A stretch of DNA of 5,642 nucleotides. Origin: a bacterium CG2_30_54_10. Its GTDB lineage: Bacteria > Muiribacteriota > Ozemobacteria > Ozemobacterales > Ozemobacteraceae. The stretch lies in assembly GCA_001872985.1 (NCBI GenBank), contig MNYA01000153.1:1-5642 (forward strand). Direction: 5' to 3'. The position numbers and the translations under genes were made by a program. The notes under the pieces are model-generated. The model was not told the DNA's origin and searched no databases. It was given only the letters and a program-made list of their open reading frames with translations. Shown piece by piece: positions 1 to 5,642 of this stretch (its first letter is position 1; each line of letters begins with the position of its first letter).

Positions 1-152
1 GAGACTGTAGCAAATTGGCAGACGAATTGGTTGTTATGTCATTGCGAGGAGCGGAGCGACGAAGCAATCTCCTGGTAAGAAGAAGATTGCTTCGCTTCGC
101 TCGCAATGACAGTGTTTGACAAAAAGTCTGTCTGTAAAGTTGCTACAGTGTC
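1..152. repeat. Outer imperfect inverted repeat enclosing a palindromic element
   Basis: ACTGTAGCAA at 4-13 is matched exactly by its reverse complement TTGCTACAGT at 140-149. With one mismatch the arms extend to 1-13 and 140-152. A shorter inner pair, CAGAC at 19-23 and GTCTG at 126-130, is also in register. The arms flank the palindrome at 37-111, so the whole block looks like a small non-coding palindromic or MITE-like element just downstream of the last gene. There is no open reading frame of note and no transposase. The left boundary may lie outside the window. Whether the outer arms belong to the same element as the inner palindrome is inference. Confidence 0.5.
37..111. repeat. Palindromic intergenic repeat (TGTCATTGCGAG family)
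   Basis: TGTCATTGCGAG at 37-48 pairs perfectly with CTCGCAATGACA at 100-111. An inner stem pairs CGAAGCAATC at 60-69 with GATTGCTTCG at 85-94, leaving a 15-base loop. Between these stems the left side has a few extra bases (GAG-CGG-AGCG), so the fold is an imperfect long hairpin. I recall near-identical intergenic repeats in many unrelated bacterial genomes, usually in many copies, but could not search. It lies about 70 bases past the ftcD stop. It could act as a 3' mRNA stabiliser or a weak transcription barrier. No T-run follows it on the minus strand, so it is not a standard intrinsic terminator. Confidence 0.8.
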
Positions 153-182
153 TGAATTTAGTGAAGTTTGGCAGTCACGGGT

Positions 183-1100
183 TCAGCTCATGAGCTCCTC
201 GTAGAGAACCCCGTTGATTTTGTTTTCGAGAACGCATGACGGACTGTAATTCTCGCAGCGCAGGTAGAATTCGGCTGTTTCGAAAAGCGCATCCTGGGGC
301 CACAACCCAATGATCTCGGATCCGACAATCGGAACGCCGTATCTATCAGCCTCAGCCTTGATCAATTCGAAAACCCTGAACAGCGGAGACTTTTTGTAGT
401 TAACCATGTTCATGGATATTTGTACAATCTTTCTCTCCTTGAGTTCAACCCCCATCGCCTTAACGAACTGTAGACCCCCGGAACTTCCACGCACATTTCT
501 GGCGATCGCGTCGGCGATCTTGATGTCGGAGGTTCCAATGTTGACGTTGAATGCCACGAGCGGCATCCTTGCCCCGACCACCGAAGCCCCGGCACTCTCA
601 TGAGGAGCGCATTCCCCAAAGTCGGGCTTCCAGTCAGGATCGGTCATTTTGGCAGGAAGGCTTTCGAACTCGCCCTTTCGGATCTTGGCCAGGTTCTTCC
701 TGTCGGAGTTTGGCTGACTTTCCTCGTAAAGATATACGGGAATTTTAAACTCACTCCAGATCATCGAAGCCACGTCCTTGCTGAAGGCGATGCAGTCATC
801 CATCGTGCAATCCCGGATCGGGACGAAAGGAACGACGTCAACCGCTCCCATCCGCGGATGCTCGCCTTTATGCGTACGAAGATCGATCTTCTCGATCGCC
901 CGTTTGTACAACTCACGAATTGCAGACTTCAAAGACCGGCGGTTTCCGATGAAAGTGATGACGGTCCGGTTGTGATCGACATCTGAGGAAAAATCCAGCA
1001 GGAAGCACCCCGGCGTTTCCCGGATTGCATCCACGATGTATTCGACGACCGGCTGTCTCTGACCCTCACTGATGTTGATGATACAATCGATGATTTCCAT
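183..1100 (-). CDS. ftcD: Glutamate formimidoyltransferase
   Basis: This 305-residue protein transfers the formimino group of N-formimino-L-glutamate to tetrahydrofolate, giving L-glutamate and 5-formimino-THF. It is the final glutamate-yielding step of one branch of histidine degradation and is cytosolic. The N-terminus IDCIINISEGQ corresponds to the family signature ECVPNFSEG. KGEHPRMGAVDVVPF carries the family's catalytic histidine (His81). YLYEES (about 123-128), WKPDFG (157-162), GASVVGAR (171-178) and VAFNVNI (182-188) are further family blocks. The length matches stand-alone formimidoyltransferases. The cyclodeaminase domain of the fused animal enzyme is absent and no separate cyclodeaminase is in the window. 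The ATG at 1100 follows AGGAAGGAAG at 1115-1106 with a 5-base spacer. It is the last gene of the operon, 45 bases after hutU. Some homologues act on formiminoglycine, but the hut context favours formiminoglutamate. Confidence 0.95.
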   Translation of the reverse strand: MEIIDCIINISEGQRQPVVEYIVDAIRETPGCFLLDFSSDVDHNRTVITFIGNRRSLKSAIRELYKRAIEKIDLRTHKGEHPRMGAVDVVPFVPIRDCTMDDCIAFSKDVASMIWSEFKIPVYLYEESQPNSDRKNLAKIRKGEFESLPAKMTDPDWKPDFGECAPHESAGASVVGARMPLVAFNVNIGTSDIKIADAIARNVRGSSGGLQFVKAMGVELKERKIVQISMNMVNYKKSPLFRVFELIKAEADRYGVPIVGSEIIGLWPQDALFETAEFYLRCENYSPSCVLENKINGVLYEELMS

Positions 1101-1105
1101 TTGAG

Positions 1106-1115
1106 CTTCCTTCCT
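1106..1115 (-). promoter_or_regulatory. Ribosome binding site of ftcD, doubled AGGA
   Basis: The minus strand reads AGGAAGGAAG then CTCAA before the ATG at 1100. Its upstream part overlaps the last copy of the 13-base tandem repeat, each copy of which contains AGGAAG. Several purine-rich ribosome-binding stretches are therefore stacked ahead of this start. Confidence 0.6.
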
Positions 1116-1147
1116 GAATTTGCTTCCTGAATTTGCTTCCTGATTTT
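1110..1147. repeat. 13-bp tandem repeat between hutU and ftcD
   Basis: The plus strand shows CTTCCTGAATTTG at 1110-1122 and again at 1123-1135, followed by a slightly decayed third copy, CTTCCTGATTTT, at 1136-1147. The third copy runs into the hutU stop codon (TAA, complement of 1146-1148). On the transcribed strand every copy contains CAGGAAG, a Shine-Dalgarno-like purine run. The array makes up nearly all of the 45-base gap between the two genes and probably arose by slippage duplication. Confidence 0.9.
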
Positions 1148-2816
1148 ACTCGAGCATAGGCATGTCGATGCCGTTTTTACGCGCGGTCTCGATGGCAAGT
1201 TCGTAACCGGCATCAGCATGCCGGACCACGCCGGATCCGGGATCGCTTGTCAGAACACGGCGAATCCGGCGCTCGGCCTCCGGGGTTCCGTCAGCAACGA
1301 TGACCATTCCCGCGTGGATCGAGTTCCCCATTCCGACTCCGCCGCCGTGGTGAACGCTGACCCAGGTCGCGCCGTTCACGGAGTTTATCAGAGCATTTAA
1401 AATAGGCCAATCGGCGATCGTGTCCGATCCGTCCTTCATTCCCTCAGTTTCGCGGAAGGGAGAAGCGACCGAACCCGCATCGAGGTGATCCCGGCCGATG
1501 ACGATGGGGGCTTTGACCTTTCCCGATTTCACCAGATCGTTGAACAACACCCCCGCCTTTTCGCGCTCGCCATAACCCAGCCAGCAAATCCGTGCGGGAA
1601 GACCCTGGAAGCGAACCAGCCGGGAAGCTTTTTCGATCCAGCGATGAAGCGGGGCATTGTCAGGGAACAGCCGGGTGATCTCGCGGTCGGTAACCCTGAT
1701 GTCTTCAGGGTCTCCCGAGAGCGCGACCCAGCGGAAGGGGCCTTTCCCCTCGCAGAAAAGGGGCCGGATATACGCCGGAACAAAGCCGGGGAAGTCGAAA
1801 GCCCGCTTGAGACCGCGATCGAACGCAACGGTGCGGATGTTGTTTCCATAATCGAAGGTGATCGCCCCGTTATCCATGAACGCAAGCATCGCTTCCACGT
1901 GGGTTCGCATCGAATCCTTGGCGCGTTCCTGGTAGGCGTGGGGGTCGTCAATGCGGAGCCGGAGAGCCTCTTCGAGGGGCAATCCTGCCGGAATGTAGCC
2001 GTTGAGGGGGTCGTGGGCGGAAGTCTGGTCGGTGACCACGTCAGGCTTGAAACCCATTTTGAACATCTTGGGAAGCAGGTCGGCGCAGTTTCCCAGAAGG
2101 CCGATCGACAGAGGTTTTCTGGCCATTTTGGCCTCTTCTGCTTTTTCGATGGCTTCCTCGACTGATTCGCACATCAGATCGCAGTATTTGTGTTCGATGC
2201 GCCGCTTGATGCGGGCCGGGTCAACCTCGATCGCAATGCAGACCCCATCGTTCATGGTAACGGCCAAAGGCTGGGCGCCGCCCATTCCGCCAAGGCCGCC
2301 GGTCAGCGTGATGGTACCGGCGAGAGAGCCCTTGAAATGCTGGTTTCCGACCGCCGAAAGGGTTTCGAATGTGCCTTGCAGAATTCCCTGGGTTCCGATG
2401 TAGATCCAGGAACCTGCCGTCATCTGCCCGTACATGATCAAGCCCTTGCGATCGAGTTCGTGGAAGTGGTCCCAGTTCGCCCAGCGAGGAACGATCATGG
2501 AGTTGACAAGCAGAACGCGTGGCGCATCGGGGTGGCTCTTGAAAACTCCGACAGGTTTCCCGGATTGTACAAGCAATGTTTCGTCGTTTTCGAGACGCTT
2601 CAAGGTTGAGAGGATCTTATCGAAGCATTCCCAGTTGCGTGCGGCTTTTCCGATTCCGCCGTAAACCACCAGTTCATTGGGATTCTCGGCAACGTCAGGA
2701 TCCAGGTTGTGCTGGATCATCCGGTAGGCTGCCTCCTGTAACCAGCCTTTGCAGGACAACCGCGTTCCGGTGGGTGGATGGACGATTCTACTTGATGCGG
2801 ACGAACTTGCTGACAT
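1146..2816 (-). CDS. hutU: Urocanate hydratase
   Basis: This 556-residue cytosolic enzyme adds water to urocanate to give 4-imidazolone-5-propanoate, using tightly bound NAD+ as an electrophile. The sequence is collinear with known HutU proteins throughout: [13 protein letters not shown] (50-62), [18 protein letters not shown] (128-145), the glycine-rich NAD-binding stretch [11 protein letters not shown] (173-183), [14 protein letters not shown] (261-274), FDYGNNIR (321-328), [19 protein letters not shown] (342-360), [11 protein letters not shown] (409-419) and [12 protein letters not shown] (486-497). Cys411 matches the active-site cysteine known as Cys410 in Pseudomonas. Length is normal and no frameshift is seen. 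The ATG at 2816 lies 29 bases inside the 3' end of hutH. An AAAGGAG site sits 12 bases upstream of it, a somewhat long spacing. The N-terminal 18 residues are serine-rich and not conserved, as is usual before the RxxRG/TGT region. Confidence 0.98.
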   Translation of the reverse strand: MSASSSASSRIVHPPTGTRLSCKGWLQEAAYRMIQHNLDPDVAENPNELVVYGGIGKAARNWECFDKILSTLKRLENDETLLVQSGKPVGVFKSHPDAPRVLLVNSMIVPRWANWDHFHELDRKGLIMYGQMTAGSWIYIGTQGILQGTFETLSAVGNQHFKGSLAGTITLTGGLGGMGGAQPLAVTMNDGVCIAIEVDPARIKRRIEHKYCDLMCESVEEAIEKAEEAKMARKPLSIGLLGNCADLLPKMFKMGFKPDVVTDQTSAHDPLNGYIPAGLPLEEALRLRIDDPHAYQERAKDSMRTHVEAMLAFMDNGAITFDYGNNIRTVAFDRGLKRAFDFPGFVPAYIRPLFCEGKGPFRWVALSGDPEDIRVTDREITRLFPDNAPLHRWIEKASRLVRFQGLPARICWLGYGEREKAGVLFNDLVKSGKVKAPIVIGRDHLDAGSVASPFRETEGMKDGSDTIADWPILNALINSVNGATWVSVHHGGGVGMGNSIHAGMVIVADGTPEAERRIRRVLTSDPGSGVVRHADAGYELAIETARKNGIDMPMLE

Positions 2817-4305
2817 GTTTTACGAGTTCTCCTTTGGAAAGGATTTCCTTGGCGGATTCGAGGTCGGGGGAAAGAATTCGATCTTCCGTGAGGGCCGGAA
2901 TATACCGGCGCAGAAGTTCCCAGGCAGCTTTGGTGCCCCGCCCGGGTTGGAGGGGTTGCAGGGATTCACAGGCCTGAGCCGCGCAGACCCACTCGATGGC
3001 CAGAACCTGAGCCGTGTGTTGCAGGATTCGCGCGGCTTTGCGGGCGGCGATGGTTCCCATGCTCACGTGGTCTTCCTGGTAAGCGGAGGTGGGAATCGAA
3101 TCGACGGAAGCCGGATGCGCCAGTATTTTGTTCTCGCTCACCAACGATGCGGCGGTATATTGGACGATCATCAGCCCGGAATTGACACCGGGCTCAGGGG
3201 TAAGAAACGGGCTCAATCCGCTGACCAGCGGGTTCAGCAATCGATCGATGCGTCGTTCGCTGATGCTTGCGAACTCGGCCAGGGCGATTCCAAGATAATC
3301 GCCAACCAAGGCCATCGGCTGGCCATGGAAGTGACCGCCTGAAATGATTCGGTTTTCCGATAGCAGGATCGGGTTGTCGGTAACCGAGTTCATCTCGATC
3401 AGCACCTGTTCCTCAATGTGGCGCAGGGCTTCGCGGCTTGCCCCGTGAACCTGTGGAATGCAGCGAAGGCTGTAGGCATCCTGGACTTTTCCGCAATCGA
3501 TGTGGCTTTCCCTTATTTGACTACCGGAGAGGCATGCCAGGACGTTTTCTCCGACCTGCATGATTCCTTTGTAGGGGCGCAAGGCGAGGAAGTCCGGGGC
3601 GAACGGGGCTGTTGACCCCTTCAGCACTTCAAGGGAAAATGCCGCGATGATATCGGCAGCCTTTGCCAGATCGAGCGCCCGCTCCACGGCAAGGCCCAGC
3701 ACTCCGGTCATGACCGAGGTGCCGTTAATAAGCGCCAGACCTTCCTTGGCTTCGAGCGCCAAAGGCTTAAGCCCAGCCTTTTTGAGGCATGGCCCGGCGG
3801 GAATGCGGTTTCCATCTGGGTCGAGAACTTCCCCTTCACCGATGAGCACCAGCATGATGTGCGCCAGAGGGGCCAGGTCTCCGGAGGCGCCGACCGACCC
3901 CTGCTGTGGAACACGTGGAATGATGTCGTTGGAAAGCAGGTCCGAGAGCCCATCAATGACCACCGGCCGAACGCCGCTCACACCGTGAAGCAGCGAGTTC
4001 AACCTGATGGCGATCATTGCCCGAACCTCGGGGCGGGTGAAAGGTTCGCCCACGCCTGTTGCGTGACTGCGGATGAGGTTGGTCTGCAATCGCCGAAGAT
4101 CCTTCTTTCCGATTCGGGTGTTGCAGAGATGGCCAAACCCGGTGGTGATGCCGTAAACGACCCGGTCTTCGGAAATCAGCCGGTCAACGATCTTTCTGGA
4201 TACCTGTACCTTGGCCATGGCATTCGCGGAAACCGTGACCGATTCGCCATCCGCGATTCGTTTCAGGGAAGTGAGGTCGAGAGAACTTCCGTCAAGTTCG
4301 ATCAT
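2788..4305 (-). CDS. hutH: Histidine ammonia-lyase
   Basis: This 505-residue cytosolic enzyme removes ammonia from L-histidine to give trans-urocanate, the first step of histidine use. The tripeptide Ala140-Ser141-Gly142 within [13 protein letters not shown] would cyclise to the MIO electrophile. Residues equivalent to the Pseudomonas active site are all present: Tyr51 in YGITTGFG, His81, Asn194 in INGTS, Gln275, Tyr278 and Arg281 in [14 protein letters not shown], Phe326 in GGHFHG and Glu411 in EDHVSMG. This set favours histidine over phenylalanine or tyrosine as substrate. An upstream in-frame ATG at 4347 would add 14 residues inside the preceding gene. The start at 4305 is preferred because GGAGG stands 6 bases before it and the protein then begins MIELDGSSL, the normal family N-terminus. 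It overlaps the activator gene by 14 bases and hutU by 29, so translation is probably coupled. Confidence 0.97.
   Translation of the reverse strand: MIELDGSSLDLTSLKRIADGESVTVSANAMAKVQVSRKIVDRLISEDRVVYGITTGFGHLCNTRIGKKDLRRLQTNLIRSHATGVGEPFTRPEVRAMIAIRLNSLLHGVSGVRPVVIDGLSDLLSNDIIPRVPQQGSVGASGDLAPLAHIMLVLIGEGEVLDPDGNRIPAGPCLKKAGLKPLALEAKEGLALINGTSVMTGVLGLAVERALDLAKAADIIAAFSLEVLKGSTAPFAPDFLALRPYKGIMQVGENVLACLSGSQIRESHIDCGKVQDAYSLRCIPQVHGASREALRHIEEQVLIEMNSVTDNPILLSENRIISGGHFHGQPMALVGDYLGIALAEFASISERRIDRLLNPLVSGLSPFLTPEPGVNSGLMIVQYTAASLVSENKILAHPASVDSIPTSAYQEDHVSMGTIAARKAARILQHTAQVLAIEWVCAAQACESLQPLQPGRGTKAAWELLRRYIPALTEDRILSPDLESAKEILSKGELVKHVSKFVRIK
2829..2835 (-). promoter_or_regulatory. Ribosome binding site of hutU
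   Basis: AAAGGAG on the minus strand lies inside the hutH coding sequence, 12 bases ahead of the ATG at 2816. It supports this start despite the 29-base gene overlap. Confidence 0.6.
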
Positions 4306-5251
4306 TTTTGTCCTCCAAGGAAGGTCGCTCCGGTATCGGCTCAACAATTTGAGAAGTCAGCGTCACTCGCTCCGCATGTCGCGCGGCGCCGATCGCCCCA
4401 AGCAAATGCCCTTCAGAATGCGTGTTGAAGCGGATTCCTAGAATTTTACCGAGTTCCTCGGCGAGACACTCGTTGGCGCCGCCGCCCACCAGAAAGGCCG
4501 GTTCGCGAAACCCGATCCGCCGCAGCATTCCAGCCAGACGCTCGGCGACGGCACGGAATACTCCGCGGGCGAGAAGTCCCGGTGCGACTCCTTCAGCAAG
4601 CCTTCCGACGATCTCGGACTCGGCAAAAACCGCGCAGGTGCTGGAAATTGGAACCGCATCAGCCGATTGAATGGCCAGTTGAGCCAGTTCTCCGAATTCC
4701 ACGCCAAGGGTAGTCGCCAGAAGCTCGAAGAACTTCCCTGTGCCGGCCGCGCAGCGGTCGTTCATCTCGAAATTATCAACTAACCCGCCCGGGGCCAGGA
4801 TCATGGCTTTGGCATCCTGCCCACCGATATCGACAAGAGTTTTCACACCCTGCCCAAGAACGCCGGAACCAAGGCCGAAGGCCCTGATCTCGGTTATCGC
4901 AATGCCTCCGAGCTTGGCCGCCGCAACATGCCTGGAATAGCCAGTGACGCACAGCGGAATGGAGTTTCGCCCGATTTGGGGCCGGCGTTCGTCGACCCAG
5001 CGTATTATCGACTTTCGGTCGAAAGCCCATGCTTGAAAAACCTCATGGTCCACAACCTGGCCATTGTTGATGGAAACAACTTTTGACCGGCGGGAACCAA
5101 GGTCAAGCCCGATCGCGCTGCTTACGCCGGTCGCGCTGCTTACGCCGGTCGCGCTGCTTACGCCGATTGCGCTACTTACGCCGGTCGCGCTGCTTACGCC
5201 GGTCGCGCCATTCGGGCCATTCGGGCCGAACGCATCGATCGCCCCGATCAC
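4292..5251 (-). CDS. HgdC/BadF-type ATPase, activator of a 2-hydroxyacyl-CoA dehydratase-like enzyme
   Basis: This 319-residue ASKHA-fold ATPase belongs to the family of HgdC, activator of 2-hydroxyglutaryl-CoA dehydratase, and the BadF/BadG subunits of benzoyl-CoA reductase. These are homodimers (or heterodimers) that bridge one [4Fe-4S] cluster and fire a low-potential electron into a partner on ATP hydrolysis. Visible motifs are phosphate-1 loop IGLDLGSRRSK (47-57), phosphate-2 VDIGGQDAK (140-148), cluster cysteine Cys167 in NDRCAAGTGKFFE, second cluster cysteine Cys206 in STCAVFAESEIV, and adenosine motif VGGGANECLAEELG (255-268). The 39-residue gap between the cysteines equals that in HgdC. 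Start: the GTG at 5251 has GGGAGG 7 bases upstream and forms GTGA with the ferredoxin stop. In-frame ATGs at 5317, 5275 and 5269 lack good sites. The result is an extra N-terminal stretch of about 45 residues made of GVSSAT repeats. No internal start could skip it without losing the phosphate-1 loop. The partner dehydratase or reductase is not in the window. Confidence 0.9.
   Translation of the reverse strand: MIGAIDAFGPNGPNGATGVSSATGVSSAIGVSSATGVSSATGVSSAIGLDLGSRRSKVVSINNGQVVDHEVFQAWAFDRKSIIRWVDERRPQIGRNSIPLCVTGYSRHVAAAKLGGIAITEIRAFGLGSGVLGQGVKTLVDIGGQDAKAMILAPGGLVDNFEMNDRCAAGTGKFFELLATTLGVEFGELAQLAIQSADAVPISSTCAVFAESEIVGRLAEGVAPGLLARGVFRAVAERLAGMLRRIGFREPAFLVGGGANECLAEELGKILGIRFNTHSEGHLLGAIGAARHAERVTLTSQIVEPIPERPSLEDKNDRT
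4312..4316 (-). promoter_or_regulatory. Ribosome binding site deciding the hutH start
   Basis: GGAGG on the minus strand stands 6 bases before the ATG at 4305, within the last codons of the activator gene. It selects this ATG over the in-frame ATG at 4347. Confidence 0.85.
5114..5209. repeat. 18-bp in-frame minisatellite, five copies plus a remnant
   Basis: The plus-strand unit CGCGCTGCTTACGCCGGT starts at 5114, 5132, 5150, 5168 and 5186, and a 6-base partial copy follows at 5204-5209. Copies 1, 2 and 5 are identical. Copy 3 has an A near its 3' end and copy 4 differs at two positions. Each unit encodes six residues of the activator (GVSSAT/GVSSAI). Because 18 is a multiple of three, a change in copy number would lengthen or shorten the protein without shifting its frame. 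Confidence 0.97.
5207..5227. repeat. 9-bp tandem repeat, two copies plus three bases
   Basis: GCCATTCGG occurs at 5207-5215 and 5216-5224, followed by GCC. It encodes GPNGPN in the activator, directly before the 18-base array. Two repeat arrays with different unit lengths therefore sit side by side in the same N-terminal extension. Confidence 0.85.
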
Positions 5252-5502
5252 GGAATATCCTCCCGGCATCCGCATCGAATAGCCCGCGCCTTGCAGGTTC
5301 GTTCGCAAACCTCGCAACCGCGACAGTTGTCAGGGTCCGCGACCGTGACCGAGCCATCGGGTAAAACCCGGAAAACATCGGCGGGGCAGATCTTGGGACA
5401 AAAGCCGCAATGGGTGCAGTTCGCGGAATCAAGAGCGACGATGAACCGCGGAGTCCAGGGCCTTCTGCCCCGGGTCTGATTGCGAACGGGAGCTTTTCCC
5501 AT
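5248..5502 (-). CDS. Small 2x[4Fe-4S] ferredoxin
   Basis: This 84-residue cytosolic iron-sulfur protein is the probable electron carrier for the activator encoded next. It has two complete cluster motifs: Cys29, 32, 35, 39 in CTHCGFCPKICP and Cys60, 63, 66, 70 in CRGCEVCERTCK. They are separated by a short FRVLPDGSVTVADPDN segment typical of bacterial-type dicluster ferredoxins. The first 20 residues are basic (GKAPVRNQTRGRRPW). Two further cysteines (77 and 79) lie near the C-terminus and are not part of either motif. The ATG at 5502 is chosen over the in-frame ATG at 5586, which would add 28 residues without ferredoxin character and abuts a repeat. The stop overlaps the activator start as GTGA. 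No clear Shine-Dalgarno site precedes the ATG; the only G-rich run, GGGG, is two bases away. A fused or stand-alone role with another redox enzyme cannot be excluded. Confidence 0.88.
   Translation of the reverse strand: MGKAPVRNQTRGRRPWTPRFIVALDSANCTHCGFCPKICPADVFRVLPDGSVTVADPDNCRGCEVCERTCKARAIRCGCREDIP
5259..5264 (-). promoter_or_regulatory. Ribosome binding site deciding the activator GTG start
   Basis: GGGAGG on the minus strand is followed by ATATTCC and then GTG at 5251. It lies in the last codons of the ferredoxin gene (Arg-Glu-Asp-Ile-Pro-stop). Its strength and 7-base spacing are the main reason for preferring this GTG over nearby ATGs. Confidence 0.8.
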
Positions 5503-5509
5503 GGCCCCG

Positions 5510-5518
5510 ATTATACCA
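5510..5518 (-). promoter_or_regulatory. Candidate extended -10 promoter of the operon
   Basis: The minus strand reads TGGTATAAT, a consensus -10 hexamer (5515-5510) with a TGn extension (5518-5516). Only seven bases, CGGGGCC, separate it from the ATG at 5502, so the expected transcription start falls at or next to the A of that ATG. No convincing -35 hexamer is found 16-18 bases upstream, which extended -10 promoters can tolerate. This is a sequence match only; a chance hit or a different start codon remains possible. Confidence 0.5.
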
Positions 5519-5587
5519 CACAACTTCTTTGAAAGCCCCGGTCCAGGGGTGGTATCAATCCCATTTGTTTTGCGCGTATCAAGCATT

Positions 5588-5631
5588 GTAGTCGCGGGCT
5601 TTAGCTCGCGCAGGCTAAAGCCTGCGACTAC
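5588..5631. repeat. REP-like palindromic repeat upstream of the operon
   Basis: GTAGTCGCGGGCTTTAGC at 5588-5605 pairs with GCTAAAGCCTGCGACTAC at 5614-5631 over 18 positions, with one G-T wobble and an 8-base loop. Each half can also fold by itself. CGCAGGCT-AA-AGCCTGCG at 5609-5626 is a perfect 8-bp hairpin, and CGCGGGCT-TT-AGCTCGCG at 5594-5611 has one mismatch. Two small palindromes in inverted order are the layout of a REP pair (REPIN). It sits 85 bases upstream of the ferredoxin ATG, beyond the candidate promoter, and may end transcription of an unseen neighbour. Confidence 0.85.
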
Positions 5632-5642
5632 GAACGAATTAA

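Noticed and set aside
116..144. TTGACA at 116-121 as a plus-strand -35 box
   Set aside because: No -10 hexamer at proper spacing and no plus-strand gene to serve.
121..148. Possible intrinsic terminator after ftcD (CTGTA/TACAG stem and five T on the minus strand)
   Set aside because: The stem is only five base pairs, AT-rich, and separated from the T-run by six bases; it also competes with the longer inverted repeat.
600..986. A 128-codon plus-strand frame opposite ftcD
   Set aside because: It overlaps the conserved catalytic part of ftcD on the other strand and shows no family features.
1485..2165. A 226-codon open frame on the plus strand opposite hutU
   Set aside because: It lies wholly antisense to a well-conserved gene, its product has no recognisable motifs, and such frames are common opposite GC-rich coding sequence.
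4306..4347. Longer hutH start at ATG 4347
   Set aside because: No good ribosome site; GGAGG is placed for the ATG at 4305, and family members begin near MIEL.
5064..5282. A plus-strand frame coding VALLTP repeats
   Set aside because: It is the antisense reading of the 18-base minisatellite within the activator gene; no ribosome site or conserved domain supports it.
5536..5549. CCCC-GGTCCA-GGGG as an operator palindrome upstream of the operon
   Set aside because: Only four outer pairs match cleanly and no known operator is recognisable; likely chance.
5503..5586. Longer ferredoxin start at ATG 5586
   Set aside because: There is no ribosome site, the added 28 residues do not resemble ferredoxin, and the region contains the candidate promoter.

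Overview
The window is a compact, wholly minus-strand operon of five genes. It reads right to left as ferredoxin (5502-5248), HgdC/BadF-type ATPase activator (5251-4292), hutH (4305-2788), hutU (2816-1146) and ftcD (1100-183). It encodes three enzymes of the histidine-to-glutamate pathway. Histidine ammonia-lyase makes urocanate, urocanate hydratase makes imidazolonepropionate, and glutamate formimidoyltransferase moves the formimino group to tetrahydrofolate and releases glutamate. Imidazolonepropionase (HutI), needed between the last two steps, and a formimino-THF cyclodeaminase are not in the window.

The two promoter-proximal genes do not belong to a classical hut operon. One is an 84-residue 2x[4Fe-4S] ferredoxin. 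The other is an ATPase of the 2-hydroxyglutaryl-CoA dehydratase / benzoyl-CoA reductase activator family, with both cluster-ligating cysteines in place. Activators of this family take electrons from ferredoxin or flavodoxin and pass them, with ATP hydrolysis, to an oxygen-sensitive dehydratase or reductase. Placed upstream of hut genes, they suggest an anaerobe that ferments histidine, perhaps sending glutamate through the 2-hydroxyglutarate route. No dehydratase subunit is visible, so the partner is unknown.

The genes are tightly coupled. The ferredoxin stop and activator start share GTGA. The activator and hutH overlap by 14 bases, and hutH and hutU by 29 bases. hutU and ftcD are separated by 45 bases filled by a 13-base tandem repeat. 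The activator start is best placed at a GTG (5251) with a GGGAGG ribosome site. This makes an 18-base, five-copy minisatellite part of the protein, as an N-terminal extension of about 45 residues ahead of the nucleotide-binding fold. A TGGTATAAT extended -10 element lies so close to the ferredoxin ATG that the mRNA may be leaderless.

Both ends of the operon carry palindromic intergenic repeats of two different families: positions 1-152 on the left and 5588-5631 on the right. I see no transposase, tRNA, rRNA or CRISPR. The taxon cannot be named from the sequence. A moderately GC-rich anaerobic bacterium, possibly from an uncultured lineage, fits the gene content.
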